A stretch of DNA of 64,000 nt from Phyto melanocephala (GCA_941918925.1 OW799236.1:78556713-78620712); one strand, 5' to 3'; shown: positions 24,480 through 36,799, counted from the first letter of the stretch. Numbers and translations are program-made. Notes: generated by a model from the sequence alone, not told the origin.

Positions 24480-26836
24480 CAAAACTATAGAAAAGGGAAT
24501 CCTTTTTAAGTTATATGTTTTTAAAATTTTAAAAAAGTCGTTTTAACAGATGTAGCCTCCTGTCTTAAAGTTCACGAATAATGACCTTTGACCTTTCCAA
24601 GAAACAAAATCATGTTGTATATCAAAATTGGCAATTAAACAACATTGTCAATTTGTTTGGTTTTTACCGATTTTCAAGACCTCACAGTTTTGGATGCAGA
24701 TACTTCAGTGACCTTTAACTTTGAATTTTTCTAAGTTCTTTGATACACTTTATACATACCAACATTAAGCATATTTGAAAACGGTGATTTTAAAAGCATT
24801 TATACTTTAAGTTGATTTTCAATGGCACAACATATGGGTTATGCTTTGCAACAATGTTTCTAATTGCTGTTTATACAAATATGAAAAATCTTAATTAAAA
24901 AAACTTTTCTATTTTTATTAACATTTTTAATTAGTTTTTTTTTAATATTTTCTTCATCACTTACATTTAAAATTATAAGGCAAATTACACAATAAACAAC
25001 CTTAAGATTTAAATTTTTAAAATCTTTTTTGCTTTTTTTTAAACGTACTGCAATAATCATCGTTCATTACCTCAACTAAAAAAAATCTCAAAAAATGTGT
25101 TTTAATATAAATTTATTTTGGTAAAAAAGAAACATCCAACATACTTAAGTACATAAAAAAAAAATTGTTTTCGTTTGTGTGTGTGTGTGTGTGTAAAAGC
25201 TACTACGAGTAAAAATGTCAGTGTCTTGCATTCGTTTTTCAATCTTGTGTAGTGTTCATTGTGTGTTAATATTTTTTGTCTGATTTAAACAAGCCACATT
25301 ATTGTTGGGAACCCAGTGAAAAAATTGAAAAAAAATTGATGGAAAGATTTACAAAACTTTGAATCATTTGTACGAGTCTCACTAATTAACCATGCTTCAA
25401 GTGATTGTTAATTGAGATTTCTCGTTTCTTTAAAAAAAAATAAATAAAAATAAATAAAATAAAAAATAAATAAATTAAAGATTGTTAGTTGAATTTTTGT
25501 TTTATGGGCACCCATAAAAACAACTGTTTTATTTACTAACCTACCGAAACATATGAATTTATTAGAGCTAATTCTAACAGAATTATGATCAACATAAAGA
25601 AAACGGCACGTAAGCGTGTTATCAGTAACAGACAGTAACAGCAAATAAAAATTGTGAAAATAATAAAAAATAAAAGCGTTTAAATAAAAAAAAGACTAAC
25701 AAGAAATAACTGTAAAAATTAACCCCTTTCCAAGTCGTGATTAAAAGATACCTGTTATTTTTAGGAATCATTTATTGTTAATCTTATTGATTATAGATTT
25801 ACATACTTATAAAAGGTTTCCTGGGTTATTTGTTATATGTACTACTTACATACATATGTACATAGCATTTAAAAGACTTATGCAAACAATAAAGCATATA
25901 AATTTACATATAAACCCTGCAGTTCTAAAGTTTCCAATATTTTTAACCCTTAAAAGCCAAAAGTTTTTTATTAATATTATTAAAACAGTCCATAAATAAT
26001 GTTTTTAAATTGCTTTGAAATATACATATTATCAATGTACCATCTCCAGGTAATTTATAGTGTGGGCAGTACCTTTTTCCTGAATAATATTAAATACCTT
26101 TGTGCGACTTAATAAAGTTCCGAAAATACACAAAGTGTGAAAAATAAATCTAACAGTTACTTGGAAAATAAAAAAGATGGCATAAATGTGGAAGAGTAGA
26201 CATGCAAAAAATTAAACGGTTGACTGAAGGTAAAACATATAATTGTTGCGAGAAATTATAGTTTTAAAACTTCTAAGCTAGTTAAAAATCATAAGTGAAT
26301 AATAACCATTGAAAACATAATGTAACAATATTGAAATCTATCAGAACATGATTGCGTTGTAACTATATTGTTGTTATACCGAACATTTTATGGTTATTTG
26401 TAGTTTGAAATGCCTATAAATATATTGTTATTTGCGAAGAGACATTATTTCACGTTTGTCGTAAAAATCTTTTAAATCATATTTTTTTAGAAAAACTCAT
26501 TGTCGTACCTATACCACGGAATTGTTTTTAAAGAAAGAATTTGATAACATTCAAAGAAAATTAAGTCAGCTTAAGATATTAAACTCCTTTCCTTCAGAAA
26601 ATTTTTTTTAAAATTTTCCCACCCGAAGAAAAAATTTTTTATGTACGCCAGTGAGAAAATCTTGAGCAGTAAACTTTAAATAATATGATTCTAGTAGCAA
26701 ACATATCGTCATGAAATCAACGTTTCAAAGAAAACAGAGAAAAGTTATAATTCATTTGCGATGACTAAAGATCGTCACAGAGAATATAATATGATCGTGG
26801 TGATCATTTCGTAATAAGGGTTTTCTCTCTGTGCAC
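24480..26836. other. Non-coding stretch with one GT microsatellite
   Basis: Long AT-rich region. A (GT)n run lies at about 25174-25194. No other structure recognised. Confidence 0.5.
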
Positions 26837-26840
26837 TTAA

Positions 26841-27042
26841 CCTCTTAAGACCTAAAAACATATTTTTGCATATTTTTATGAACTGAGTAACAAATGAGAA
26901 TGATGTTATCTATTGGTATCTATTGAAGCTAAATATCACGTAGAATTTAAAAAAACTACGACTACTAACCCCAAGATGACACTATTTGTTTAAAATAAAA
27001 ATAACTGCAGACGCACATGTGGGTACCCACGGTCTCAAGAGG
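26841..27042. mobile_element. piggyBac-type MITE with TTAA duplication
   Basis: A 202-bp element bounded by CCTCTTAAGACC and GGTCTCAAGAGG (one mismatch as inverted repeats) and flanked by TTAA on both sides (26837-26840 and 27043-27046). TTAA duplication with short CC-starting ends is characteristic of piggyBac elements. No coding capacity. Confidence 0.75.
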
Positions 27043-27046
27043 TTAA

Positions 27047-27875
27047 GCACGCTTTTTACTGCACACTAGTATTATTTTTAGTAAACCTATAGTCTCGGCG
27101 ACTGTCCCCAAACAACTTAATTTTTTACTCAGTTAAGGTTGCGACATAGCTGCTAAAGAGCCTCAGAAGCATAAGAAAATTGGCTTACAAGCAATCTTAT
27201 TAAATTTCAAACAGTGTATGCATGTTATGCTCTCTGAAATGGAACAACTTTGAAAAAAATAAAGCTGAATCAGAACACAGATGAACAGAACATTATAACT
27301 TAAATATAAAATTCAAAACATATTTGAATGTTTTGATATTACAGCTAGACAAAAAAAAAATCTTCTATAGAGGGAAACATTTGCGTTTAACTTTAATATT
27401 TTGTTATAAAATAAATTCACATGTATTTAACAAAAAAAAAAACCGTTGAAAATATAGAATTTCCTCTTTCAACTGTCGTAAATGTAATTTTCTAATAACA
27501 TTATGGTTTAATATGCTTAACATTTCTCATGTGTTCTATTGTACTCGATATGTTTGCTATGACTTATCGTTTCTTTACTTCATTGTCGCTTTTTGTTTAA
27601 GTATTCTACTTTGTTTGGAAAAACAATTACTAACAAATCTGTAGAAAAAAACTTTTTGAGTGAGAGTAAGGCTCTGTTTGTTTTAATATGTTATGTATTT
27701 TTGCACTGTAACATAGTAATTGAGAGTAGTGTGAAATGGAACACACAACTTTTAAAACATTTTACGCAGCTCAATAATAGGTACTTCAGCTGTCTTTACA
27801 CCATCTGATATCTTCTAGTATCCAAAAACTATTTATTAGATTTGACTTAAATATACTTGTGAGAAGCTATTTTAA
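27047..27875. other. Non-coding stretch, nothing recognised
   Basis: AT-rich; a 71-codon frame at 27593 has no domain features. Confidence 0.5.
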
Positions 27876-27879
27876 ATTA

Positions 27880-28727
27880 AACAAGTAAGAGCGCTATATT
27901 CAACCGTGCCGAATCTTATATACCCTTCACAACGTGTAGTCATGCAATAACAGTAGTTTGTATCACCATTCATCCCATATGAAATACGTACAACAATATA
28001 AAAAACATACATATATAAAAACAACCCATTTTAAAATTATAACTTTACGTATGTATGTTAAAAGAAAAAAAAAAAAAAGAAAAAAAAATTTAAAAAAAAA
28101 TTAAAAAAAAAAAATTAAAAAAAAATTAAAAAAAAAATTTTTTTAGAAAAATAAAAATAATAATAAATATAAAACAAAAAAAAAATTAAAAAAATTAAAA
28201 AAATTTAAAAAAAAATAATAAAAATATAAATAATATATTAAATAAAAAATAAAAAAAATAAAAAAAAAAATTAAAAAAAAATAAAAAAAATTTTTTTTTT
28301 TGGATCAGCTGGGATTCGATGCCACTTTTTCTCTAACCAATATACACGTTTGTATGTACTATGTATGTTGTTGTTGTAATGTTGTTTTTGTGAAAAAAAA
28401 ATCGAGGTGGTCGTGGGTTTTTGCTCATATCTCAGTTGTTTATATGCCGATGTTTCTGGATTTCAATACCGTTTTACTCCCGAATATTTCTGATATTTTA
28501 ATACCTCACCCGGGTCCAAGCGATGTCGGGGGGCTTCAAAAAGTTGATTTCAACATACACACGGACAGACGGTCAGACGGACAGACTGACAGAGCTTAAT
28601 CGACTCCCCTATTCATAAACTTTCAGAAAATATATACTTTATGGGGTCGGAAATGAAAATTGTAGAAATTTCACACGGAATGACAAACCTATATATACCC
28701 TTTTTCACTGTGTGAAGGGTATAAAAA
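27880..28727 (+). mobile_element. mini-me-like element, copy A
   Basis: Head AACAAGTAAGAGCGCTATAT followed by a near-palindrome and TTATATACCCTTCAC. The tail has CACACGGACAGACGG repeats, ATATACTTTATGGGGTCGG and GAAGGGTATAAAAA. A GACR-type proto-microsatellite next to the conserved CCCCATAAAGTATATA core (reverse complement here) matches the published description of dipteran mini-me elements. About 240 bases of A-rich low complexity lie in the middle. The 99-codon frame inside is not a gene. Confidence 0.75.
28302..28345 (-). repeat. tRNA-like segment inside mini-me copy A
   Basis: On the minus strand TTGGTTAGAG is followed by GTGGCATCGAATCCCAGCTG and then a long A/T tail, resembling a shortened polymerase III A box, B box and tRNA-like 3' side. 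The same segment recurs at about 31257, 32178 and 33923. Confidence 0.4.
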
Positions 28728-28729
28728 TT

Positions 28730-29774
28730 AAAGATTATATGTCTGGACGTGAATCAGTTGTTAAACTCAGATAAGAACTCAGATTTTGTAAAGATAACAT
28801 AAGCAATTAATACAATTAGAAGTTGAAGCATGTTCTTTAGCTGTTGTAAGTTATGTTTTTAGAATAACATATGAATGGTTAAGAATTCTCTAGCTTACTT
28901 GGTATCAGCTACAAAGCGACATTATAAAAAGTGATTCATATGCGCAAAAAAAACATATGGTTGTAGTAATTATAGTCTAAGAGCAACATACTATGATTGA
29001 ATTGTACTATTGTCATTAAAAACATTTAATGGTTAAAAGTTATCATTATTATGTTTAATGAAAGTACCATTCAACAATCATTTTATGACTACAAATGTAA
29101 TTTTCGATCTTCGCTATTTTTTTAAGCATATTATTACTTTTTGGTTTTAGTTATATTGATTGTACTTACTTTTTAAAATACAATTTTTTAAACCAATATT
29201 TTTATCGTTTTAGTTGTTGTTTAATTTTTATAAATTGTTGCACATTTTTCCACATATTACATTCACATTTTTAAAATAAAAAAAATATTCAACAAGAAAA
29301 AAAAAAACGTTAAACAAAATGTTATCATTAATAAAATCATAACATGATTGTGATTGTTGTTTTACTTAACATTTAGTGGTTGTTTATAATTTTAAATTAT
29401 TTTATTATCATATTATTTTTGGGAAGGTATTATACTATTTTTGTCTTAACCATTTTGTAAATAATACTAAGTATTTTTAAAAGACTAACATGTCAAAGCT
29501 TTCATGAAAAGTAAACATTAAACGATAAAATTTAAACAAACGATTGATTATCGTGACCATTTTAATTTAACCCCCTATTTTAATCAATGCTTTAAATGGT
29601 TAATATTCTCGATGCAATGGCCAATGGCCGTATTTAGACAGCTATGGGCGGAGTATTACTCTCTCCACAGAATTTGAAAAAATTCAATAGTTAAATTTAA
29701 ATACATATAAATTTAACTCAGTTTAAGATTTTGCCCTACTCAGAAAAATATTTTTTAGTTTTTGTCACCCCCAG
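28730..29774. other. Non-coding stretch, nothing recognised
   Basis: AT-rich filler between mini-me copy A and the exon-like sequence; ends in a pyrimidine-rich tract and CCCCCAG at 29774. Confidence 0.45.
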
Positions 29775-29866
29775 AAAAAATGTCTGCGGTACGTTCTACC
29801 AAAAAAAAAAATGGTGTCAGGATTGTTCAGAAATGGTTGCTTACTGCTCGCAAAAAAGAACCGCTG
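29775..29866 (+). CDS. Candidate short host exon with a start codon (29 codons)
   Basis: TTTTTGTCACCCCCAG, a good 3' splice site, ends at 29774. The next bases AAAAAATG give an ATG at 29780 with an A-rich fly-like start context. The frame reads MSAVRSTKKKN, GVRIVQKWLLTARKKEPL and stops at a consensus donor, GGTATGTG, with GT at 29867-29868, leaving phase 0. Acceptor, start codon and donor in one small, less AT-rich patch are unusual for the region. The peptide is basic; I do not recognise it. It could follow the A-skewed leader exon ending at 21049. No transcript evidence is available, so this is a hypothesis. Confidence 0.35.
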
Positions 29867-29869
29867 GTA

Positions 29870-30875
29870 TGTGTTGCTGACTTACTAAAGATTTAAAATT
29901 TGCGGTACATAGACTGTTTGGTTGCAGTTTTGTTTTTGTTGTATGAATGCATTTCGTACAATTATGTGATCGTTTGCATTTTATTTTACTTCTATACATA
30001 CTTACATATATTTTTTGGTCTTCGTTTTAATAAGAAAAGGTACATAAAGAAAAAAAACTAAAGTCTGAATGAATATTTTTATCGCTTCTTGTTTTTTTTC
30101 GCTCGGAAAATTATTATAAAAAAATATTCCATTTTATTTTTTTCCAAATTTTCTAATAATTTAGGAAAATATTTTTCGTGTTTAAAATTTTTCATAACAA
30201 TCATATTATTTGCTGTTAATCTGTGAAAAATAAGTCACTAGAAACATTTCATCATCATATGATTAACAAACATTGCTTTGTAGACTTATAAATATTGGGA
30301 TGAGACTCTAATTAATTGGACATGATTTACACGAAATAATATTTTAACCTATACTCATGTATCTGTGTTGTTGTGTATTGGTACGAGGAAAAATCTTAAG
30401 AATTTATAAATGACGATAAATTTTGATTTTGATAACATTTATGGCAATTAGGAAATTTTATTATTTTATAGTAGTTTTTTAGCATTTTCTTTTAAAGTTG
30501 TAAACTAAGTCACAAATATATGTTTGTACATAGATATTCAAACATACACTGAATTTTTGAGCACACTAATAATGTGAAGAAAAAATTGCCATTAACAAAA
30601 AAAATTATCGAAAAGTTTTTTAATTAATAGTTTGTTAGTGCTTATTGCAATTATTTTTCATATAATATATAATATAATTTCACCAAAGCTTTTAATTTTC
30701 TCTAACCGCTTAGTTTAGCGTAAGCTAATTCATTCTTGTCTTACTTACTTATCACCATCATATTATTCCATAAAAACTTTTTCCATCTACGTCATATGCG
30801 TACGTTATGCAATTTTTTGCATATAATCATTAAAGCAAAAATTTACTCACATTAAGCCCCTTGAACTTTCTAAAT
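29870..30875. other. Non-coding stretch, nothing recognised
   Basis: AT-rich; intron if the exon at 29775-29866 is real. Confidence 0.45.
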
Positions 30876-30878
30876 AAA

Positions 30879-31704
30879 AACAAGTAAGAGTGCTATATTC
30901 GGCCATGCCGAATCTTATATACCCTTCACAACGTGTAGTCATGCAATAACAGTTGCTTGTATCACCATTCATCCCATATGAAATACGTACACGTATGTTT
31001 GTTAAAAAAACGAAAAAAAAAAAAGTTTAAAAAAAAAATTTAAAAAAAAAATTTTAAAAAAAAATTAAAAAAAAAAATTAGAAAAAAAAATTATTATATA
31101 TATAATATACATATATAAAACAAAAAAAAATAAAAAAAAAAATAATAATAAAAATATAAATAATATATTAAATAAAAAATTAAAAAAAAAATATAAAAAA
31201 AAAATAAAAAAAAAATTAAAAAAAATTTTTAAAAAAATTAAAAAATTTTTTTTTTTGGCTCAGTTGGGATTCGATGCCACGTTTTCTCTAACCAGTATAC
31301 ACGTTTGTATGTATGTATGTTGTTGTTGTAATGTTGTTTTTGTGAAAAAAAAATCGAGGTGGTCGTGGGTTTTTGCTCATATCTCAGTTGTTTATGTTCC
31401 GATGTTTCTGATTTTCAATACCGATCTACTCCCGAATATTTCTGATATTTTAATACCTTACCCGGGTCCAACCTATGTCGGGGGGCTTCAAAAAGTTGAT
31501 TTCAACATACACACGGACAGACGGTCAGACGGTCAGACGGACAGACGGACAGACTGACAGACTGACAGGGCTTAATCGACTCCCCTATTCATAAGCTTTC
31601 AGAAAATATATACTTTATGGGGTCGGAAATGAAAATTGTAGAAATTTCACACGGAATGACAAACCTATATATACCCTTTTTCACTGTGTGAAGGGTATAA
31701 AAAA
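30879..31704 (+). mobile_element. mini-me-like element, copy B
   Basis: Same head (AACAAGTAAGAGTGCTATAT), A-rich middle, tRNA-like patch, a longer GACR array (about 31512-31568) and tail as copy A. It is complete from head to GGGTATAAAAA. Confidence 0.75.
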
Positions 31705-31718
31705 GAAAAAATAAAAAT

Positions 31719-32626
31719 AACAAGTAAGAGCGCTATATTCGGCCGTGCCGAATCTTATATACCCTTCACAACGTGTAGTCATGCAATAACAGTAGTTTGT
31801 ATCACCATTCATCTCATATGAAATACGTACATACATATAAAAAATATACATATATAAAAAACATCCCATTGTAAAATTATAAATTTACGTATGTATGTTA
31901 AAAAAAAATATAAAAAAAATTTAAAAAAAAAATTTAAAAAAAAAATTAAAAAAAAAAATTTAAAAAAAAAAATTAAAAAAAAAATTTTTTTTAAAAATAA
32001 TTAAAATATATATAATTAATGTAAAACAAAAAAAAAAATAAAAAAAAATTAAAAAAAAAATTAAAAAAAAAATAATAAAAATATAAATAATATATTAAAT
32101 AAAAAATAAAAAAATATAAAAAAAAAATGAAAAAAAAATTAAAAAAAAAATTTTTAATATATAAAAAAAATTTTTTTTTGGCTCAGCTGGGATTCGATGC
32201 CACATTTTCTCTAACCAGGATACACGTTTATATGTATGTATGTTGTTGTTGTAATGTTGTAATTGTGAAAAAAACGAGGTGGTCGTGGTTTTTTGCTCAT
32301 ATCTCAGAAAGTTATGGGGCGATTGTGCTGAATTTCAATAGCGATTCATTCCTGGATATTTCCAAGAGATTGATACCATATACAGATCTGAGGAACATAT
32401 AGTTGCTTCTAAAAGTTGATTTCAACCAACACACGGACAGACGGGCAGACGGACAGACGGATAGACGGACAGACGGACAGACGGTCAGGGCTTAATCGAC
32501 TCCTCTATTCATAAGCTTTCAGAAAATATATACTTTATGGGGTCGGAAATGAAAATTGCAGAAATTACAAACGGAATGACAAAGCTATATATACCCTTGT
32601 GCACCACAGGTGAAGGGTATAAAAAA
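31719..32626 (+). mobile_element. mini-me-like element, copy C
   Basis: Begins 15 bases after copy B in the same orientation. The tail ends CCTTGTGCACCACAGGTGAAG then GGTATAAAAA, a variant of the copy A and B tail. Its 3' two thirds (from about 32010) are part of the 1.75-kb tandem duplication. Confidence 0.75.
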
Positions 32627-33554
32627 GTGGTAAGAATAATAAAACTGCAATATAATGCTTTTATCTAAATAAAAAAAATAAATAAAATTCACTGTAATTT
32701 TTATTATAATTTTATATACCAAATATTCCAAATACACACTCAAACCATAAATTTTTATTATAATATTAAATTTTCATTTGTTTTGCTACCAAAATATTGC
32801 AAATTCCTTTCTGAGAAAAAACAAAAAAAAAAACATGAAATTTAAATACTTTTTCTTTATTTAAAGAAAATTTCTTCTGTTCATTTTTTAAGCTAAAAAT
32901 AATTTATAAAGTAATTTCATAAAAATTTCCAATTATAATAATAATTGTTTTTGTGTTGTTATTGTTGTTAAGATTATTCAAAAACTAACAAATGCTTGCA
33001 ACGGCTGATGTTGATGACGTTAGTAGAGACATAAAAGATGGGTGATGCATGTTAAGCATATGTGAGGGAGAAATCGTGATAAATAAAAGAATGAGGACTT
33101 TTTAAACAAATGTTATTTTTTGGGAAAAATGTTTATAAAAATTTTCAATAAATTCATTTAAATAAAAACTGATACCTAGGTATCGGGTCATTCATTTTGA
33201 GGTTTGATTAATGTCAAATAAAACACATATGCAAATTTAAAAGTGAACTTAAAATTTGTATTATTGGTTAAAACAAACAATTTATCGCATTTACTGTTAG
33301 AAAATGATATCATGTAGATGCTGAAATCGACTGTCTGACGTGGTCCATTCGGAAAGTCCAATATTAGCCAACTCGTTCGACCATAGCGACTGGTATCCTG
33401 CAGATAACAGTCACTTACATAGCATCAATAGTAACTGGCTTATTCCTGAAGACCTCAGATTTTCCATATTTGCAGAGAAAATAGTCCAAAGCTGTGAAAG
33501 TGCTAAAATGCCATAAAAATAACAAAATGGAAAGTTTCCTCGAAACCAAAACAA

Positions 33555-33752
33555 GAAAATTATGGTCTCTCTACCACACATAGGAGGAACAAATAGAATG
33601 GACCAAAATGAGAATGCATACAGAATGGGAGCACGAGGGAAAATAGTGGTTTTCTATTTTTACATGGCTTATAGATGTTTCTATAGAAAACGCTTGGATC
33701 TTACACAGAAAGGGGGGAGGCAACATGTCTCAATTAGATTTTCGTCGTGCAA
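33555..33752 (+). pseudogene. piggyBac transposase fragment, truncated duplicate
   Basis: Encodes HIGGTNRMDQNENAYRMGAR, then after a frameshift WFSIFTWLIDVSIENAWILH and MSQLDFRRA before it is cut off by the duplication junction. This is the same block as 35300-35735, without the C-terminal cysteine region. Confidence 0.75.
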
Positions 33753-33753
33753 T

Positions 33754-34371
33754 ATATATAATTAATGTAAAACAAAAAAAAAATAAAAAAAAATTAAAAA
33801 AAAAATTAAAAAAAAAATAATAAAAATATAAATAATATATTAAATAAAAAATAAAAAAATATAAAAAAAAAATGAAAAAAAAATTAAAAAAAAAATTTTT
33901 AATATATAAAAAAAATTTTTTTTTGGCTCAGCTGGGATTCGATGCCACATTTTCTCTAACCAGGATACACGTTTATATGTATGTATGTTGTTGTTGTAAT
34001 GTTGTAATTGTGAAAAAAACGAGGTGGTCGTGGTTTTTTGCTCATATCTCAGAAAGTTATGGGGCGATTGTGCTGAATTTCAATAGCGATTCATTCCTGG
34101 ATATTTCCAAGAGATTGATACCATATACAGATCTGAGGAACATATAGTTGCTTCTAAAAGTTGATTTCAACCAACACACGGACAGACGGGCAGACGGACA
34201 GACGGATAGACGGACAGACGGACAGACGGTCAGGGCTTAATCGACTCCTCTATTCATAAGCTTTCAGAAAATATATACTTTATGGGGTCGGAAATGAAAA
34301 TTGCAGAAATTACAAACGGAATGACAAAGCTATATATACCCTTGTGCACCACAGGTGAAGGGTATAAAAAA
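33754..34371 (+). mobile_element. mini-me-like copy D (duplicated part of copy C)
   Basis: Lacks the head and is identical over its length to the 3' part of copy C apart from homopolymer length. It exists because of the tandem duplication, not a new insertion. Confidence 0.8.
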
Positions 34372-35295
34372 GTGGTAAGAATAATAAAACTGCAATATAA
34401 TGCTTTTATCTAAATAAAAAAAATAAATAAAATTCACTGTAATTTTTATTATAATTTTATATACCAAATATTCCAAATACACACTCAAACCATAAATTTT
34501 TATTATAATATTAAATTTTCATTTGTTTTGCTACCAAAATATTGCAAATTCCTTTCTGAGAAAAAACAAAAAAAAAAACATGAAATTTAAATACTTTTTC
34601 TTTATTTAAAGAAAATTTCTTCTGTTCATTTTTTAAGCTAAAAATAATTTATAAAGTAATTTCATAAAAATTTCCAATTATAATAATAATTGTTTTTGTG
34701 TTGTTATTGTTGTTAAGATTATTCAAAAACTAACAAATGCTTGCAACGGCTGATGTTGATGACGTTAGTAGAGACATAAAAGATGGGTGATGCATGTTAA
34801 GCATATGTGAGGGAGAAATCGTGATAAATAAAAGAATGAGGACTTTTTAAACAAATGTTATTTTTTGGGAAAAATGTTTATAAAAATTTTCAATAAATTC
34901 ATTTAAATAAAAACTGATACCTAGGTATCGGGTCATTCATTTTGAGGTTTGATTAATGTCAAATAAAACACATATGCAAATTTAAAAGTGAACTTAAAAT
35001 TTGTATTATTGGTTAAAACAAACAATTTATGGCATTTACTGTTAGAAAATGATATCATGTAGATGCTGAAATCGACTGTCTGACGTGGTCCATTCGGAAA
35101 GTCCAATATTAGCCAACTCGTTCGACCATAGCGACTGGTATCCTGCAGATAACAGTCACTTACATAGCATCAATAGTAACTGGCTTATTCCTGAAGACCT
35201 CAGATTTTCCATATTTGCAGAGAAAATAGTCCAAAGCTGTGAAAGTGCTAAAATGCCATAAAAATAACAAAATGGAAAGTTTCCTCGAAACCAAA
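34372..35295. other. Second copy of the unique part of the duplicated unit
   Basis: Repeats 32627-33550. AT-rich; the last 250 bases (CTGACGTGGTCCATTCGG onward) may be a more decayed upstream part of the piggyBac relic, but I could not assign a frame. Confidence 0.5.
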
Positions 35296-35299
35296 ACAA

Positions 35300-35750
35300 G
35301 AAAATTATGGTCTCTCTACCACACATAGGAGGAACAAATAGAATGGACCAAAATGAGAATGCATACAGAATGGGAGCACGAGGGAAAATAGTGGTTTTCT
35401 ATTTTTACATGGCTTATAGATGTTTCTATAGAAAACGCTTGGATCTTACACAGAAAGGGGGGAGGCAACATGTCTCAATTAGATTTTCGTCGTGCAATTG
35501 CTATGCGATATTGTAAATCTTATGGCAGTAAGACCCCTTCTCAAAGTTATCGTAGATTAGCTAAGGATGAAAAGGAAAATTCAAGTAGATATGATGGCGT
35601 AAACCACTTTGTTGCCGAAACAAAAGGAAAGAAAAGGCGTCCTTGTGCATGTTTGAACTATCAATCTCGTCCAACTTCCATGTGTACAGAATGTGATGTT
35701 GGTTCGTGCATCAAATTCTTTGAAAATTATCATTATTTGTCAAATAATAG
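35300..35750 (+). pseudogene. piggyBac transposase C-terminal relic
   Basis: The order GGTNRMDQNENAYRMGARGK, FTWLIDVSIENAWILHRK, LDFRRAIAMRYCKSYGS and a terminal cysteine-rich part (RRPCACLNY, CTECDVGSCIKFFENYHYL) is that of piggyBac transposases: the catalytic-core end with the conserved D-R-M-D and DV..NAW..H..K motifs, then the C-terminal zinc-binding domain that recognises the element ends. A frameshift separates RGK from WFSIF. The N-terminal two thirds are missing. The frame beyond YHYL runs into AT-rich DNA and is not original. I found no TTAA-bounded ends for this copy. Confidence 0.85.
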
Positions 35751-36009
35751 ACTTTTTATGTATGGAGATCTCATTTATTTATTTATTTTTGTTATGTTGA
35801 AAATACTTTTTTATTATATAAGCTTTTTATTTTAGGCATTCGTTAAAAAATATTTTTTACGTTTGTTTTTATAAAAGAACAATATTATTTTTCTGGAAAA
35901 ATGCAAGGACTAAAATGTTGTGAAATAGCCCACTGTTACATATTCTGGACCAGCTGGAAAATTTATTTTGATTTCGTTTAGTAAATATGCATAATATTAC
36001 TTACTGTAC

Positions 36010-36710
36010 CAAATTTAAAAGTTCTATCTAGTCTAGATCGCCGTGGGCATTCTAATTTTCTTTATTTCTAAAGAAATATGTAGCGATGATTCCACCAGCT
36101 CATAAATCACACCGTCGATTTGAATAGATATGCTCAACAGTACAAACACCGAAATTTTGTTTATTAGCATATACATTGGGCCAGAAATGCGTCTTCAGCA
36201 CACTGAATAAAATTTCACGATAAATAAACAGATTTTCATTGAGATTTTCCAGAGCCCATTCACTGAGACTAAATTAAAGTCAGATGGTTTTAGTTGAATT
36301 TGCACAAGTTAAATTTTGTAGGCATAAAGACCGAGATTCGTACGTAAAATATGTCAAGTCGTCGAATACGACAAGCCAAGCTTTTGAGATTGAAGAATCG
36401 ATTAGCCACGATATTCGCGTACACTCTCGGCTACAGCTGCTATATTTTCTTCACTATATGTTGATAGTGATCTAACCAGTCGAGCATCATCCAATGTAAT
36501 CTGGGTTACAAATTTCCGAGTCGCATTGGCAATAGTGGTACTAATAGGTCGATTACGCGCATCGTATGTTCCTCAAATCCTACGTCAACCACCTGTCATA
36601 GAACGACATTTATCGTAATACAGCTAAACAATTTAAGACGCTGTTGTGGCGTGAGTCTTTCTATGATGTCCTACCAAACGATACTGCACAAAAATTACCT
36701 AACAGTTTGT
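36010..36710 (-). pseudogene. mariner-type transposase relic 1
   Basis: On the minus strand the pieces read, in transposase order, LTPQQRLKLF, NRPISTTIANATRKFVTQIT, EENIAAVAESVREYRG, SQKLGLSYSTT, GLYAYKI, SEWALENLNENLFIYREILF, THFWPNVYANKQN and GGIIATYFF. These match the paired helix-turn-helix and first half of the catalytic core of a mariner group whose proteins carry 'ENIAAVAESV' and 'YVNKQN'. The first catalytic aspartate (SDEAHFW in relatives) reads SVLKTHFW here. Several frameshifts and stops exist and the C-terminal half is absent. Confidence 0.8.
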
Positions 36711-36799
36711 TATAAGCATGAGTGATCTGTCAAAAGACGCCTATTTTTATCAAACCTCACGATTAAACACCCGATATAATATTTAAAAAAAAAGATAAA

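Larger units (their letters stand above)
32008..35501 (+). repeat. Nearly identical 1.75-kb tandem duplication
   Basis: 32008-33753 is repeated as 33754-35501 with an offset of 1745-1746 bases. I noticed only a C/G difference (TTTATCGCATT against TTTATGGCATT) and a homopolymer length change. The unit includes most of mini-me copy C, about 700 bases of unique AT-rich DNA and the middle of a piggyBac relic. The junction GTGCAAT/ATATATAATTAATG shares AAT with both parent ends, suggesting microhomology-based origin. Confidence 0.9.

Noticed and set aside
25715..25955. TTAACCCCTTTCC and TTTAACCCTTAAAAGCC as possible piggyBac ends
   Set aside because: They are in the same orientation and do not form inverted repeats.
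28300..35516. Frames of about 90-100 codons starting like LGFDATFSLT
   Set aside because: They fall inside mini-me-like copies and run through the GACR array; no protein family and no selection visible.
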